From Streptomyces morookaense (GTDB taxonomy: Bacteria > Actinomycetota > Actinomycetes > Streptomycetales > Streptomycetaceae): 64,000 nt of DNA. The translations under genes were made by a program, and so were the position numbers. Positions within the stretch are counted from its first letter, which is position 1, and every line of letters starts with the position of its first letter. Under the pieces are notes generated by a model. That model saw only the letters and a program-made list of their open reading frames with translations. It searched no databases and was not told the DNA's origin. The stretch lies in NCBI RefSeq assembly GCF_013030945.1, contig NZ_JABBXF010000001.1, positions 62,001-126,000 on the forward strand, read 5' to 3'. Positions 8,622 to 17,041 of the stretch are shown here, one piece after another.

Positions 8622-9635
8622 ATGCGGTATGACGGGATCCACATCAAGGGGCTGGGCACCGCGCTGCCCCAGATCTGTTCCGCCGACAGCGCGGTGACCG
8701 CGGGCAGTTACTCGCCCGAGGAGCATGCGAAGAACGGGATCCTGGGCGTGCCCGTCGCCCCCGAGGACGAGACCCCGCCGGAGATGGCGACGACGGCCGC
8801 CCGCAAGGCGCTCGCCGAGGCCGGCACACCCGCCGCGGACGTCGACCTGGTCATCTACGGGTGCCAGTGGGACCCCCAGCACACCACCCCCGCCTCCTAT
8901 CTGCACCGGCACCTCGGCATCCGCGCGACCGCCCTGAATATGGAGGTGCGCCAGGGGTGCAGCGGCGGGATCACGATGCTGGACGTCGCCGCCCGCTATC
9001 TCCACGGCTCCACCGACACCCACACCGCGCTGGTGGCCACCGCCGACCGCTTCTGCCTGCCGGGCTGGGACCGATACCGCTCCGAGGAGGGCTACATCTG
9101 GGGCGACGCGGCCAGCGCCGTGGTGCTGTCGGACGACGACGGCGGCGGCTTCGCGCGGCTGCTCGCCACCTCCTTCTCCGCCCTGCCCGCGATGGAGGAG
9201 GTCGCTCGCGGCTCTCTGCTGGCCGGTGCCACGCGCGGAGAGCTGCCGCTGAAGCTGCGCAAGCGGAAGCAGGCCCTCTACAAGAAGATCGGGCCGCTGG
9301 CCTTCCGCACGCAGTTCCAGAACGCGGTGCGGGACACGGCCCGGGACGCGCTGCGCCAGGCCGGTGTCGCCCACGAGGAGATCCGCTGGTTCCTCGTGCC
9401 CAACATGGGTCTGCAGTGGCGTACTTGGGCGCTGTGCGAGCCTCTGGGCATCGACGACAGCCGGACGACGTGGACCGATCACGGGCGCCACATCGGGCAC
9501 ACCGGTCTGGCCGACCAGGCGCTCGCCCTCGAATTCCTGGTGGGCAGCGGGCGGGTCGCCTCCGGGGACCGGCTCCTGCTGCTGGCCGTGGGGGTGGGGC
9601 TCACCTTCGCCGCGGCGGTCGTCGAGATCGCGTGA
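8622..9635 (+). CDS. KAS III-like acyltransferase/initiation enzyme, non-FabH active site
   Basis: 337 residues of the FabH/KAS III fold. The nucleophile Cys113 sits in RQGCSGG. The FabH His in HQAN is replaced (VPNMGL, residues 259-264), and the FabH Asn motif GNTS reads GHTG (His293) with Asp298 nearby. This GHxG variant is seen in KSIII-like proteins such as DpsC, ChlB6 and CerJ, several of which move acyl groups to non-ACP acceptors rather than condense. So it may start a chain with an unusual primer or hand a finished acyl chain to another molecule, possibly the RiPP. Start: ATG at 8622 after AGAGGAAGA. Confidence 0.88.
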   Translation: MRYDGIHIKGLGTALPQICSADSAVTAGSYSPEEHAKNGILGVPVAPEDETPPEMATTAARKALAEAGTPAADVDLVIYGCQWDPQHTTPASYLHRHLGIRATALNMEVRQGCSGGITMLDVAARYLHGSTDTHTALVATADRFCLPGWDRYRSEEGYIWGDAASAVVLSDDDGGGFARLLATSFSALPAMEEVARGSLLAGATRGELPLKLRKRKQALYKKIGPLAFRTQFQNAVRDTARDALRQAGVAHEEIRWFLVPNMGLQWRTWALCEPLGIDDSRTTWTDHGRHIGHTGLADQALALEFLVGSGRVASGDRLLLLAVGVGLTFAAAVVEIA

Positions 9636-9648
9636 GGGCCCGGGCGGG

Positions 9649-10647
9649 TCACGGGCACTCGATCACCTGGGCCGCGTAGGACAGTCCGGCGCCGAAGCCG
9701 ACGAGGAGCAGCACGTCCCCGGTGGAGATGCTGCCCGCTGCCCGCATGTGGTCCAGCGCGAGGGGGATGGAGGCGGAGGAGGTGTTGCCCGACTCCACGA
9801 TGTCGTCGGCGACGACCAGGTCCGCGCGGGCGCCGCGCTCCTTGAGCTGCCGGCCGATCGCCTGCACGATGCGCAGGTTGGCCTGGTGCGGGACGAGCGC
9901 GTCGATGTCGGCCAGGGTCAGTCCGGCGCGTTCGACGGCCCGTTCGGCGACGGGCGCGATCTCGTTGGTGGCCCACAGGTAGACCGACAGCCCCTCCTGC
10001 GTGAGGTGGGTGCGGTCCCAGATCCCCACCGTCGCCACCCGGTCGCCCGCGCTGCCCCACACGGCCGGGCCGATGGCCTGCCGGGCGGCCGGTCCGACGA
10101 CGACGGCCCCGGCGCCGTCGGCGAAGATGATGGCGGTGCTGCGGTCGGCCGGGTTCACCCAGTCCGTGAGCTTCTCCGCGCCGATGACCAGCACCCGCCC
10201 GGCCGAGCCGGCCCGGACCATGTCCGACGCCGTGCCGAGCGCGTAACAGAAGCCCGCGCAGGCCGCGTTGAGGTCGAAGGCGGCGGCGGCCTCGATGCCG
10301 ATCCGGTCGGCCACCTGGGCGGCGGCGTTGGGGATGGGACTGGGCATCGTGCAGGTGGCCACGATCACCGTGTCGATCGCCGAGGGCGTCAGGTCGGCGT
10401 CCGCAACGGCCTTCTCCCCCGCCCGGACCGCGAGGTCCGCCACGGACTCGTCGGGGGCGGCGAAGCGGCGGCGGACGATGCCGACCCTGCTGCGGATCCA
10501 GTGGTCGGTGGTGTCGAGGACCGCGGTGAACTCCTCGTTCTCCACCACACGGGCGGGCCGGGCTCCGGCGAGCCCCAGGACGGCGGTGTGCGCGGCCCCG
10601 GATGTGGCCCGCAGGCCCGCGCGCCGTGCAGGGTGGTCTCTCGCCAA
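9649..10647 (-). CDS. Beta-ketoacyl-ACP synthase III (FabH type)
   Basis: 332 residues with a complete KAS III triad: Cys in AACAGF, His in VPHQANLR and Asn in GNTSSAS. It should condense an acyl-CoA starter with malonyl-ACP to begin a chain for the type II sets. The only reasonable start is a TTG at 10647, directly after GGAGGAGGGGGA on the minus strand; the frame upstream stays open but has no other start with a ribosome site. It converges on the atypical KSIII gene with a 13-bp gap and is followed upstream by the MFS gene in the same direction, 98 bp away. Confidence 0.88.
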   Translation of the reverse strand: MARDHPARRAGLRATSGAAHTAVLGLAGARPARVVENEEFTAVLDTTDHWIRSRVGIVRRRFAAPDESVADLAVRAGEKAVADADLTPSAIDTVIVATCTMPSPIPNAAAQVADRIGIEAAAAFDLNAACAGFCYALGTASDMVRAGSAGRVLVIGAEKLTDWVNPADRSTAIIFADGAGAVVVGPAARQAIGPAVWGSAGDRVATVGIWDRTHLTQEGLSVYLWATNEIAPVAERAVERAGLTLADIDALVPHQANLRIVQAIGRQLKERGARADLVVADDIVESGNTSSASIPLALDHMRAAGSISTGDVLLLVGFGAGLSYAAQVIECP

Positions 10648-10745
10648 TCCCCCTCCTCCGTCTCCTGTCGACGACCGCCGGACGGCCCGAGTGTCGGCCC
10701 GTCCGGCGTCCCGGGACAACTGCGGAACCCCGCAACACCCGCGCG

Positions 10746-12311
10746 CTACCCGGCCGTACGCCGTCGTGGCTTGAGCCCGAAGCAGAAAACCGCCGCGAGG
10801 AGGGTGAAGCCCAGGGGCAGCAACAGCGTCCAGCGCATGGCCTCGACGAAGGCGTTGCCGAACGCCTCGGTCCCCAGCTGCCGCAGCTGCTCCCCCACGG
10901 GCCCCGGCACTCCGATGTGCTTCGGCGCCTGGACGTAGAGGGGGTTGTCGCCGGTGGCCGTGATGGCCTTGACGAAGCCCGCGCGGTAGGCATCGGGCAG
11001 TTGGGCGCTCAAGCGGGTGGCCTCGTCGCCGAGCGAGTGGTGGAGCGTGCTCTGCAGCAGGGCACCTACGGCGGCGGTGCCGAGCGCCTGGCCCAGCTGC
11101 CGGGTCGTGTTGAAGACGCCGGAGGCGGCTCCGGACAGCTCCGGGGTCACGTCCCCCACGGCGACGGTGGTCATGGACGTGAAGAGCAGGCCGATGCCCA
11201 CACCGAGCACCGCCACCGCGGGCAGCACCCACCAGCTGCTGATGTCGGGCTTGGCGACCAGGGCCGCGGCACCGATGCCGGCGGCGAAGGAGAGGAGCCC
11301 GGCCATCAGCAAGTACTTGCCGCCGGTCCGGTCGGCGCGGAATCCGGCGAACGGGGCGATGGCCGAGGCGATCACGGATGCCGGTGCCGTGAGCAGCCCG
11401 GCCTGGAGCGGTGTCAGGCCCAGGACCCCCTGAAGGAAGATCATCAGCGGCAGCAGGCTCACCATGGCGAAGCCCACGGCCGTGGCCACGACGTTGGCCA
11501 GCGCGAAGTTGCGGTGGGCGAAGAGCCCCAAGGGGACCAGCGGGTCGGTGGAGCGCAGCTGGACGAGCACGAAGGCGGCCAGCAGCACGCAACCGCCGCC
11601 CAGGAGCAGCGGGATGGACAGCGGGCCCGCGATCGTCCCCCAGTGGTAGCGGCTGCCCTCCAGCAGGCCGAAGGTGACGGCGGCCAGCGCGCCGGTGAGC
11701 AGTACGACCCCGAGCGGGTCGAAGCGGTGGGCGGTGGCGGTGCGGGACTCGGGGACCCATAGCAGGACGAGGAGCAGACCGACCGCTCCCACCGGCACGT
11801 TGACGAAGAAGATCCAGTGCCAGTCGAGCTTCTCGACGATGAGCCCGCCGAGCAGCGGGCCGGCGATGGTCGAGACACCGGCCACGGCGCTCCACATGCC
11901 GAACGCGGCGCCACGTTTCTCGGCCGGGAACAGCACGCTGATGAAGGCGAGGGTCTGCGGGTTCATCAGGGCCGCCCCGACGCCCTGGAGGGCGCGGGCG
12001 GCGATGAGGGAGCCGCCGGTGTCGGCGAGCCCGCACAGTGCCGAGGCGACGGTGAAGACGACCAGACCGGTCACGTAGAGCCGCTTGCGGCCGAAGCGGT
12101 CTCCCAGGCGGCTGGCGACGATGAGCGGGACCGCGTAGGCGAGGATGTAGATGTTGACGATCCACAGGATCTGGTCGAGTCCTGCGTGCAGGCTGGTCAG
12201 CATGTTCGGCACGGCGATGTTCACGATCGTGGTGTCGAGCAGGATCATGAACAGGCCCAGGCACAGCGCGCCGAGCCCCAGCCACGGGCTGCGCGTGGAT
12301 AACCGCGTCAT
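10746..12311 (-). CDS. MFS drug exporter, DHA2 (EmrB/QacA) 14-TM type
   Basis: 521 residues with the 14-helix DHA2 layout. The N-terminal helix contains FMILLDTTIVNIAVPNM (motif D1), followed by motif A-like GDRFGRKRLYVTG near residue 65 and motif C-like LLGGLIVEKLDW near 150. A proton-driven exporter in the inner membrane; in a biosynthetic cluster it most likely provides export and self-resistance. Its ATG overlaps the stop of the PadR gene (ATGA), so regulator and pump are co-translated. Confidence 0.92.
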   Translation of the reverse strand: MTRLSTRSPWLGLGALCLGLFMILLDTTIVNIAVPNMLTSLHAGLDQILWIVNIYILAYAVPLIVASRLGDRFGRKRLYVTGLVVFTVASALCGLADTGGSLIAARALQGVGAALMNPQTLAFISVLFPAEKRGAAFGMWSAVAGVSTIAGPLLGGLIVEKLDWHWIFFVNVPVGAVGLLLVLLWVPESRTATAHRFDPLGVVLLTGALAAVTFGLLEGSRYHWGTIAGPLSIPLLLGGGCVLLAAFVLVQLRSTDPLVPLGLFAHRNFALANVVATAVGFAMVSLLPLMIFLQGVLGLTPLQAGLLTAPASVIASAIAPFAGFRADRTGGKYLLMAGLLSFAAGIGAAALVAKPDISSWWVLPAVAVLGVGIGLLFTSMTTVAVGDVTPELSGAASGVFNTTRQLGQALGTAAVGALLQSTLHHSLGDEATRLSAQLPDAYRAGFVKAITATGDNPLYVQAPKHIGVPGPVGEQLRQLGTEAFGNAFVEAMRWTLLLPLGFTLLAAVFCFGLKPRRRTAG

Positions 12312-12943
12312 CGGTCATCTCCGTCCTCGCCCGGAGCGGCGGCACGGCGTGCGGAGGCGGGCGCGGGCCAGGTCAGGGAGTTCGTGCTCAGCTGCTGGAT
12401 CGTCTTTTGGATCCATTCCAACTGGCTGCGGTGGGCGGCGATCTGCCAGGTGAGGTCGAGGAAGTACAGGGGCTCCGTGCCCTGTTCGGTCAGCCGCCCG
12501 GCCACGGCCTCCTCGGCGGCGATCTCGGCCTCCAGCATCGTCGAGCGCCATGTCAGGCGCTCGATGGCCTCGTCGCGCTCCAGCGAGTGCAGGAAGGCCA
12601 GCGCGAGGGGGAAGGCGGGGTATTCGCGGTCGGGGGTGGCCACCATCTCGCGGAGCCGGTCGGTGAAGGCGGCGCGGCCGTCGGCGGTGATGGCGTACAC
12701 CGTGCGTTCGGGCAGCCGGCCCTGCCGATTGGTCTCGACGGCCGTGATCAGACCCAGTTTCTCCAGGCGTTCCACGGAGTGGTAGAGCGAGCCGGCGGTC
12801 AGCTTGACCAGGCGGTCCCTGCCGCGGTCCCGCAGCCGCTGCTGCATCTCGTAGGGGTGCATGTCCTCCTCGTCCAGCAGCTCCAGCAGAGCCAGTGAGA
12901 TCAGGTTGAGCTTCGGTGATTTCGGTGATTTCGGCGCGGCCAT
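12308..12943 (-). CDS. PadR-family transcriptional regulator
   Basis: 211 residues: a winged helix in the first ~85 (LISLALLELLDEEDMHPYEM, then LTAGSLYHSVERLEKLGLI, then TVYAITADGR), then the long helical PadR C-terminal domain used for dimerisation. Start: the ATG at 12943 after GGAGG; longer frames (to 13030) lack a site. It is first in a two-gene operon with the MFS exporter, the common arrangement in which a ligand, often the pathway product, releases the repressor from the pump promoter. A likely operator lies 16 bp upstream at 12960-12977. Confidence 0.92.
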   Translation of the reverse strand: MAAPKSPKSPKLNLISLALLELLDEEDMHPYEMQQRLRDRGRDRLVKLTAGSLYHSVERLEKLGLITAVETNRQGRLPERTVYAITADGRAAFTDRLREMVATPDREYPAFPLALAFLHSLERDEAIERLTWRSTMLEAEIAAEEAVAGRLTEQGTEPLYFLDLTWQIAAHRSQLEWIQKTIQQLSTNSLTWPAPASARRAAAPGEDGDDR

Positions 12944-12959
12944 CGAATCGGGCCTCCAT

Positions 12960-12977
12960 CTATTCCAGTTGGAGTAG
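12960..12977. promoter_or_regulatory. Dyad, probable PadR operator
   Basis: CTATTCCAGTTGGAGTAG is a near-perfect 18-bp inverted repeat (CTAyTCCA-ry-TGGArTAG), located just upstream of the PadR start and in the interval shared with the divergent regulator gene. Position and form fit autoregulation of the padR-MFS operon. Binding not shown. Confidence 0.5.
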
Positions 12978-13151
12978 TCCATGCGAAGCATAGGACGGAC
13001 CGCCCCGGGCCGGCAGCCGGACCGGTGCATTCTGCTCGCTTTTCGGCAAGGAGCTCCCCTATCCTCCTGATGGAGCCTGAGAGAGCGTCAGTTCATCGCG
13101 ACGGGTGGGCACTTGACCACACACCGGTCGCGAGCGGGGGGCGGTTGGCGA

Positions 13152-14438
13152 ATGGTCGGGGGTCCGCGACATGTTCACCGGGCTGCGCACGACGGCGACC
13201 CGGACGGTACGGCCGGATCGGCCCTGTCGCCGCTCTTCGGCAGAGCCGCCGACATCGAGCAGCTCTGCCGCCGGATCACCGCCGGGCACCGCCTCACCAC
13301 CCTCACCGGCCCGGTCGGCGTGGGCAAGAGCCGACTGGCGGCCGCGGTGGGGGAACAGCTGCGCGCCTGCCACCGGCACCGGGTCCACACGGTGGACTTC
13401 GCCCCCTCGCCGGGCGCGGCGGGCCACGGCGCCCCCGGGCCCGGCACGGTGGACCCGCTGCCCGGCAGCGGCGGCCGGCAGCTGCTGATCATGGACAACT
13501 GCGAGTTCGCGGCGCCCGAACTCGCCTTCGCCGTCGTCGATCTGCTGATGTCCGACGACACGGTCGACGTGCTGGCCACCAGACGCTCGCCCCTGGGCGT
13601 CCACTGCGAACGGCTCTTCCCGGTACGGCCGCTGCCGACGCCCCGCCCTGGCGAGGTGCTTCCGGCGGGCCGGCTCGTCCGTATCCCCTCGGTGGCCCTG
13701 CTCCTGCACGCCGTGGCGGCGATCCGCCCGGACTTCACGGTGACCGAGGGCAACCGGTCGGCGATCGCCGACCTTTGCCACGAGCTGGACGGACTCCCGC
13801 TGGCCCTCGAATACGCCGCGGCCCGGTTCAGGATCCACGAACCGGCCACGCTGGCCGCCGCGGTCCGCTCGGGACTGGAGGAGCTCACCGGCGGCCGGCG
13901 CATACCGCCGTGGCGGCACACGAGCCTGCGCACGGCCCTGGCCGAGCATCTGCACACGCTGTCGCCCGACGCCACGGCCCTGCTGAAACGATTGGCCAGG
14001 CTGGAGACGGACTTCACCCTGCACGACGCGGAAGCAGCCGGCAGCCGGCCGGCCGAGGCCCGTCGGCTGCTGGAGACTCTCGTCGACCAGCAGTTCGTCC
14101 AGGCACACGAAGAGGGCGACGGACAGCGGCGGTTCTCCCTGCTGCGCACGACGCGTACGTTCCTGCGCGAGGCCGGCCACGAACCGCCGTGCCTGCTGAC
14201 CCGGCGGCAGCGGCAGGTGGCCGAACTGGTGGCGCTGGGGCTGACCAACCGGGCGATCGCGCGGCGGCTGGGCATCTCCGAGTGGACGGCCGTCAACCAC
14301 GTCCGGCAGGTGCTGAAGAAGCTGGAGGTCTCCTCCCGGGTGGAGGTGGCCAGTTGGGTCGCCCAGCGCGGTGCCTGCGCTCCTCCGGAGCGGGCCCTGC
14401 CCCGTCAGCCGCAACCGCCCGCCGTGTCCCGGTCGTAG
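13152..14438 (+). CDS. ATPase-containing LuxR-family regulator
   Basis: 428 residues. The N-terminal ~270 form a STAND/AfsR-like ATPase: Walker A GPVGVGKSR near residue 48, Walker B LLIMDNCE near 103, an ATRRSPLGV sensor and the DGLPLALEYAAAR stretch. The C-terminal ~65 are a LuxR/NarL helix-turn-helix (LLTRRQRQVAELVALGLTNRAIARRL in part). Such proteins are pathway-specific activators. Start: ATG at 13152; an alternative TTG at 13113 is possible. It diverges from PadR and ends 34 bp inside the convergent DsbA-like gene. Confidence 0.85.
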   Translation: MVGGPRHVHRAAHDGDPDGTAGSALSPLFGRAADIEQLCRRITAGHRLTTLTGPVGVGKSRLAAAVGEQLRACHRHRVHTVDFAPSPGAAGHGAPGPGTVDPLPGSGGRQLLIMDNCEFAAPELAFAVVDLLMSDDTVDVLATRRSPLGVHCERLFPVRPLPTPRPGEVLPAGRLVRIPSVALLLHAVAAIRPDFTVTEGNRSAIADLCHELDGLPLALEYAAARFRIHEPATLAAAVRSGLEELTGGRRIPPWRHTSLRTALAEHLHTLSPDATALLKRLARLETDFTLHDAEAAGSRPAEARRLLETLVDQQFVQAHEEGDGQRRFSLLRTTRTFLREAGHEPPCLLTRRQRQVAELVALGLTNRAIARRLGISEWTAVNHVRQVLKKLEVSSRVEVASWVAQRGACAPPERALPRQPQPPAVSRS

Positions 14439-15124
14439 CTGCCGACCGCATGCCGGACCTCGTGCGGCACGCCCTCCAGCGGCTCCGGCCCGGACTCCGC
14501 CGTCAGAGCCCGGAGGAAGAGGCCGAGGCGGTCCAGGCCCCAGAAGCGCTGTCTGCCCGCCATGAAGTACGGGACCCCGAACACATCGTCGTGGTACGCG
14601 GCCTCCAGCGCCTCCACCGCCTCCTCGCGGATGCCGGGGTCGCGGTGCGCCGCGGCCAGTGCGGGCCCGTCCAGCCCGGCCTCCTGCGCAACGCGGTGCA
14701 GCACGTGCGGGTCGCAGATGTCCTCCCCGCGCTCCCAGCGCGCCGCCACCAGGGCCCGGTAGAGCACCTCCTCCGTGCCCCCGCGGCGGGCGTGCAGCCA
14801 GGCCAGGTGCGGCACTTCCCAGCACGGGTCGACGTCGACGGGCCAGGCCATGACGTAGCCGAAGTGGCGGGCGAGGCGCTTGGTGTCGGCGAGGACGTAC
14901 AGGTGCTTGGCCTTGGTCATCGGGGTGTAGAGCACCTCGGCGCCGCGCCGGGCCAGGGCGGCGCGGATCTCCGCGTCCGGATCCCAATACGGGTGGCGGT
15001 CGACGGGCTCCGCGCCGGGCGGGAGGAGCGCGTCGAGCTGCCGGAGGGCCATCCAGCTGTAGGGGCTCCGGAAGTTGAAGTAGAGACGGGGTTGTCGGGG
15101 GCGACGGGTCATCCGGCGGGGCAT
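14405..15124 (-). CDS. DsbA-family/2-hydroxychromene-2-carboxylate isomerase-like protein
   Basis: 239 residues of the thioredoxin-fold family shared by DsbA, GST-kappa and HCCA isomerase. The N-terminal strand carries LYFNFRSPYSWMALRQL, in which Ser replaces the CxxC of DsbA, as in HCCA isomerases. A helical insertion follows, and VFGVPYFMAGRQRFWG contains the family's cis-Pro. Members isomerise or add glutathione/mycothiol. In this cluster it could isomerise a C=C bond of the acyl chain; that is inference. It is last in the six-gene minus operon 19290-14405. Confidence 0.82.
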   Translation of the reverse strand: MPRRMTRRPRQPRLYFNFRSPYSWMALRQLDALLPPGAEPVDRHPYWDPDAEIRAALARRGAEVLYTPMTKAKHLYVLADTKRLARHFGYVMAWPVDVDPCWEVPHLAWLHARRGGTEEVLYRALVAARWERGEDICDPHVLHRVAQEAGLDGPALAAAHRDPGIREEAVEALEAAYHDDVFGVPYFMAGRQRFWGLDRLGLFLRALTAESGPEPLEGVPHEVRHAVGSYDRDTAGGCG

Positions 15125-15135
15125 TCAACGGCCTT

Positions 15136-15906
15136 TCATCCGGCGGCCTTCCTCAGGAATTCGACGACGTCCTCCGCCACGGGACCGGCCCGCTCCACGT
15201 GGAAGCAGTGCCCGTAGCCCGCCCGGTGCGCGACGGTCGCCCGTGGCATGGCCGAGGCCAGGGCGAGGGCACGGGCTCCGGCGAGCGCCGGATCCCGCTC
15301 CCCGGCGAGCACGAGGGCCGGCGGGGCGTCGCCCGCCAGGTCGAGTTCGGCGGTGCGGGTGAAGTGGCCGAAGAGCGTGCGCAGTCCGTGCTGCCCCACC
15401 CGTTCGAGGGCGATGTCCACCATCGACGCGAACAGTGCCGGATCGAGCCGTGCGGCCCGCTCGCCGAGGGCGACACGCATGCCGTCGCCGACCGCGTAGC
15501 GGAACGCGGCGCAGAACTCCTCGTACAGCCGCCGGTCCACGGGCCCGGCCGACGCGCGGAAGAAGGGGGCGAACAGCACGGCGGGCACGGTGCCTCGATG
15601 CGCACCGATGCACTCCAGAACGGCATTGGCGCCCAGCGAGTGGCCCAGCAGCGCGGCCGGCTGCTCGTCGAGAGCGGCCAGGGTGCGCTGCAGCCACGCA
15701 CCGGCGGAGCCGTGGCGCACCCAGGCGTAGTCGTTGCCGGCCCGCCAGGGCAGGTCGAGCGCGAGCACGCGGTGGTGCTCCCGCAACTTCCGGGCCAGCG
15801 GCCGCCATTCCTGCCAGCTGCCCTCCGCCCCGTGCACGGCGACCAGCACGGGTCCGCTGCCCGGGAGCAGGTGACCGGCGACGGGGGCCGGCGGCTCACC
15901 CGGCAT
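15136..15906 (-). CDS. Alpha/beta hydrolase (thioesterase/acyltransferase candidate)
   Basis: 256 residues. Nucleophile elbow LLGHSLGAN near residue 90, oxyanion region AVHGAEGSWQEW near 24, catalytic acid probably in LAGERDPAL, and the catalytic His in GYGHCFH near 236. Start: the ATG at 15906 overlaps the end of the chain-length-factor gene, so translation is coupled. In a type II PKS operon without a separate thioesterase, this enzyme is a good candidate for releasing the chain from ACP or moving it to an amine. That role is inferred from context only. Confidence 0.85.
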   Translation of the reverse strand: MPGEPPAPVAGHLLPGSGPVLVAVHGAEGSWQEWRPLARKLREHHRVLALDLPWRAGNDYAWVRHGSAGAWLQRTLAALDEQPAALLGHSLGANAVLECIGAHRGTVPAVLFAPFFRASAGPVDRRLYEEFCAAFRYAVGDGMRVALGERAARLDPALFASMVDIALERVGQHGLRTLFGHFTRTAELDLAGDAPPALVLAGERDPALAGARALALASAMPRATVAHRAGYGHCFHVERAGPVAEDVVEFLRKAAG

Positions 15907-17041
15907 GGCCGCGCCGGGTCCGGCTGAAGCCGCGCAGGACGGCTGCACCGACCGCACCGCCGGACGACACGGAGGTCACCACGCTCGTACGGCCGTCCAG
16001 GGCGGGGTCGTTGCGGTGCAGCGCGAGCAGGGCGGCGAGCTGGAACATGCCCGCGGCGGCGTGGCACTCACCGACCAGTTCCTTGATCCGCAGCCGGTGC
16101 GTCCCCGGCCCCAGCACGGCGTCGACGCCGGCCTGCTCGGCCGCGTCCAGGTGCGGGATCCCGCGCTCGCCGGTGGCCACGAACCGTACCTCGTCGGCGT
16201 GCACGCCGGCCTGCCGCAGCGCACGGTCGATGCAGTCCGCCAGCCCCTTGCCCGGGTCCGGGGACCCGCCGGGAGGGGCGAACCGGCCGAACGCGACCGC
16301 CGGCAGCTCGGCATCGGCGCTCCGGCCGGATGCGCGCACCCGCTCGGCGTCCTCGGCCACCAGGACCACCGCGCCCTCGCCCAGCGGCGCCCGGCCGGGC
16401 TCGGAGCCGTACAGGCGCTCGTCGCCCCAGGCCATGTGGGGGCTGAACTCCTCCACTGCACCGACGAGCAGGGCGTCGGCATGGCCGCGGGCCATGAGCG
16501 TCCGGCCGTACCGCAGCGCGTCGATCCCGGCGAGCTGGCCGCCGGCGACGGTGGCGTTGACCCCGTGGAGCCGGTGCCAGACCGCGCAGCGGCTCGCCGC
16601 GGAGTTCATCACGGCCGTCGGGAAGAGCATCGGGTCGACCAGGTAGGGCCGGTCCTGGGTGAGGGTGTCCCGGTCGTACGCGCTGGTGGCCCGGATGCTG
16701 CCGGCCGTGGTGCCGAGGACGACGCCCGTGGTGCGGCGGTTGTCGTCGCCGAGCTCCAGGTCGGTGTCGGCCAGGGCGAGCCGGGCCGCGACGACCGCCA
16801 GGGCGGTGCTGCGGTCGAGGTAGCCGGTTCCCTTGCGGCCCAGGTGGTCGCGGGCGCGGAAGCCGGGCATGGCGCACGCGGTGTGCCGCGGCAGCTCCCC
16901 GCCGTCGAACATGCCGCGGACGTCGACGAGTCCGCTGCGGCCCGCACGGACGGCCGCGGCGAAGGCGTCGGCGCCGGTCCCCAGGGAGGACAGCGCGCTC
17001 CACCCCGTGACGACCGGCGGCGCGCCCCGGTCCGGCGTCAT
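15896..17041 (-). CDS. KS-beta/chain-length factor (set 2)
   Basis: 381 residues, KS fold without the catalytic Cys. The elbow reads NATVAGGQLAGIDALRY, with the Gln that marks true chain-length factors and supports malonyl decarboxylation. The catalytic His motifs are replaced (ATGERGIPHL). It pairs with the KS-alpha gene that it overlaps by 4 bp (ATGA) and ends 11 bp inside the hydrolase gene. With the set 1 partner (Arg at this position), the cluster has two distinct KS-beta types. Confidence 0.9.
   Translation of the reverse strand: MTPDRGAPPVVTGWSALSSLGTGADAFAAAVRAGRSGLVDVRGMFDGGELPRHTACAMPGFRARDHLGRKGTGYLDRSTALAVVAARLALADTDLELGDDNRRTTGVVLGTTAGSIRATSAYDRDTLTQDRPYLVDPMLFPTAVMNSAASRCAVWHRLHGVNATVAGGQLAGIDALRYGRTLMARGHADALLVGAVEEFSPHMAWGDERLYGSEPGRAPLGEGAVVLVAEDAERVRASGRSADAELPAVAFGRFAPPGGSPDPGKGLADCIDRALRQAGVHADEVRFVATGERGIPHLDAAEQAGVDAVLGPGTHRLRIKELVGECHAAAGMFQLAALLALHRNDPALDGRTSVVTSVSSGGAVGAAVLRGFSRTRRGHAG

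Noticed and set aside
10648..12345. Upstream extension of the FabH-type frame (open to 12345)
   Set aside because: It overlaps the whole MFS gene in another frame and has no domain features; the TTG with a strong ribosome site at 10647 explains the start.
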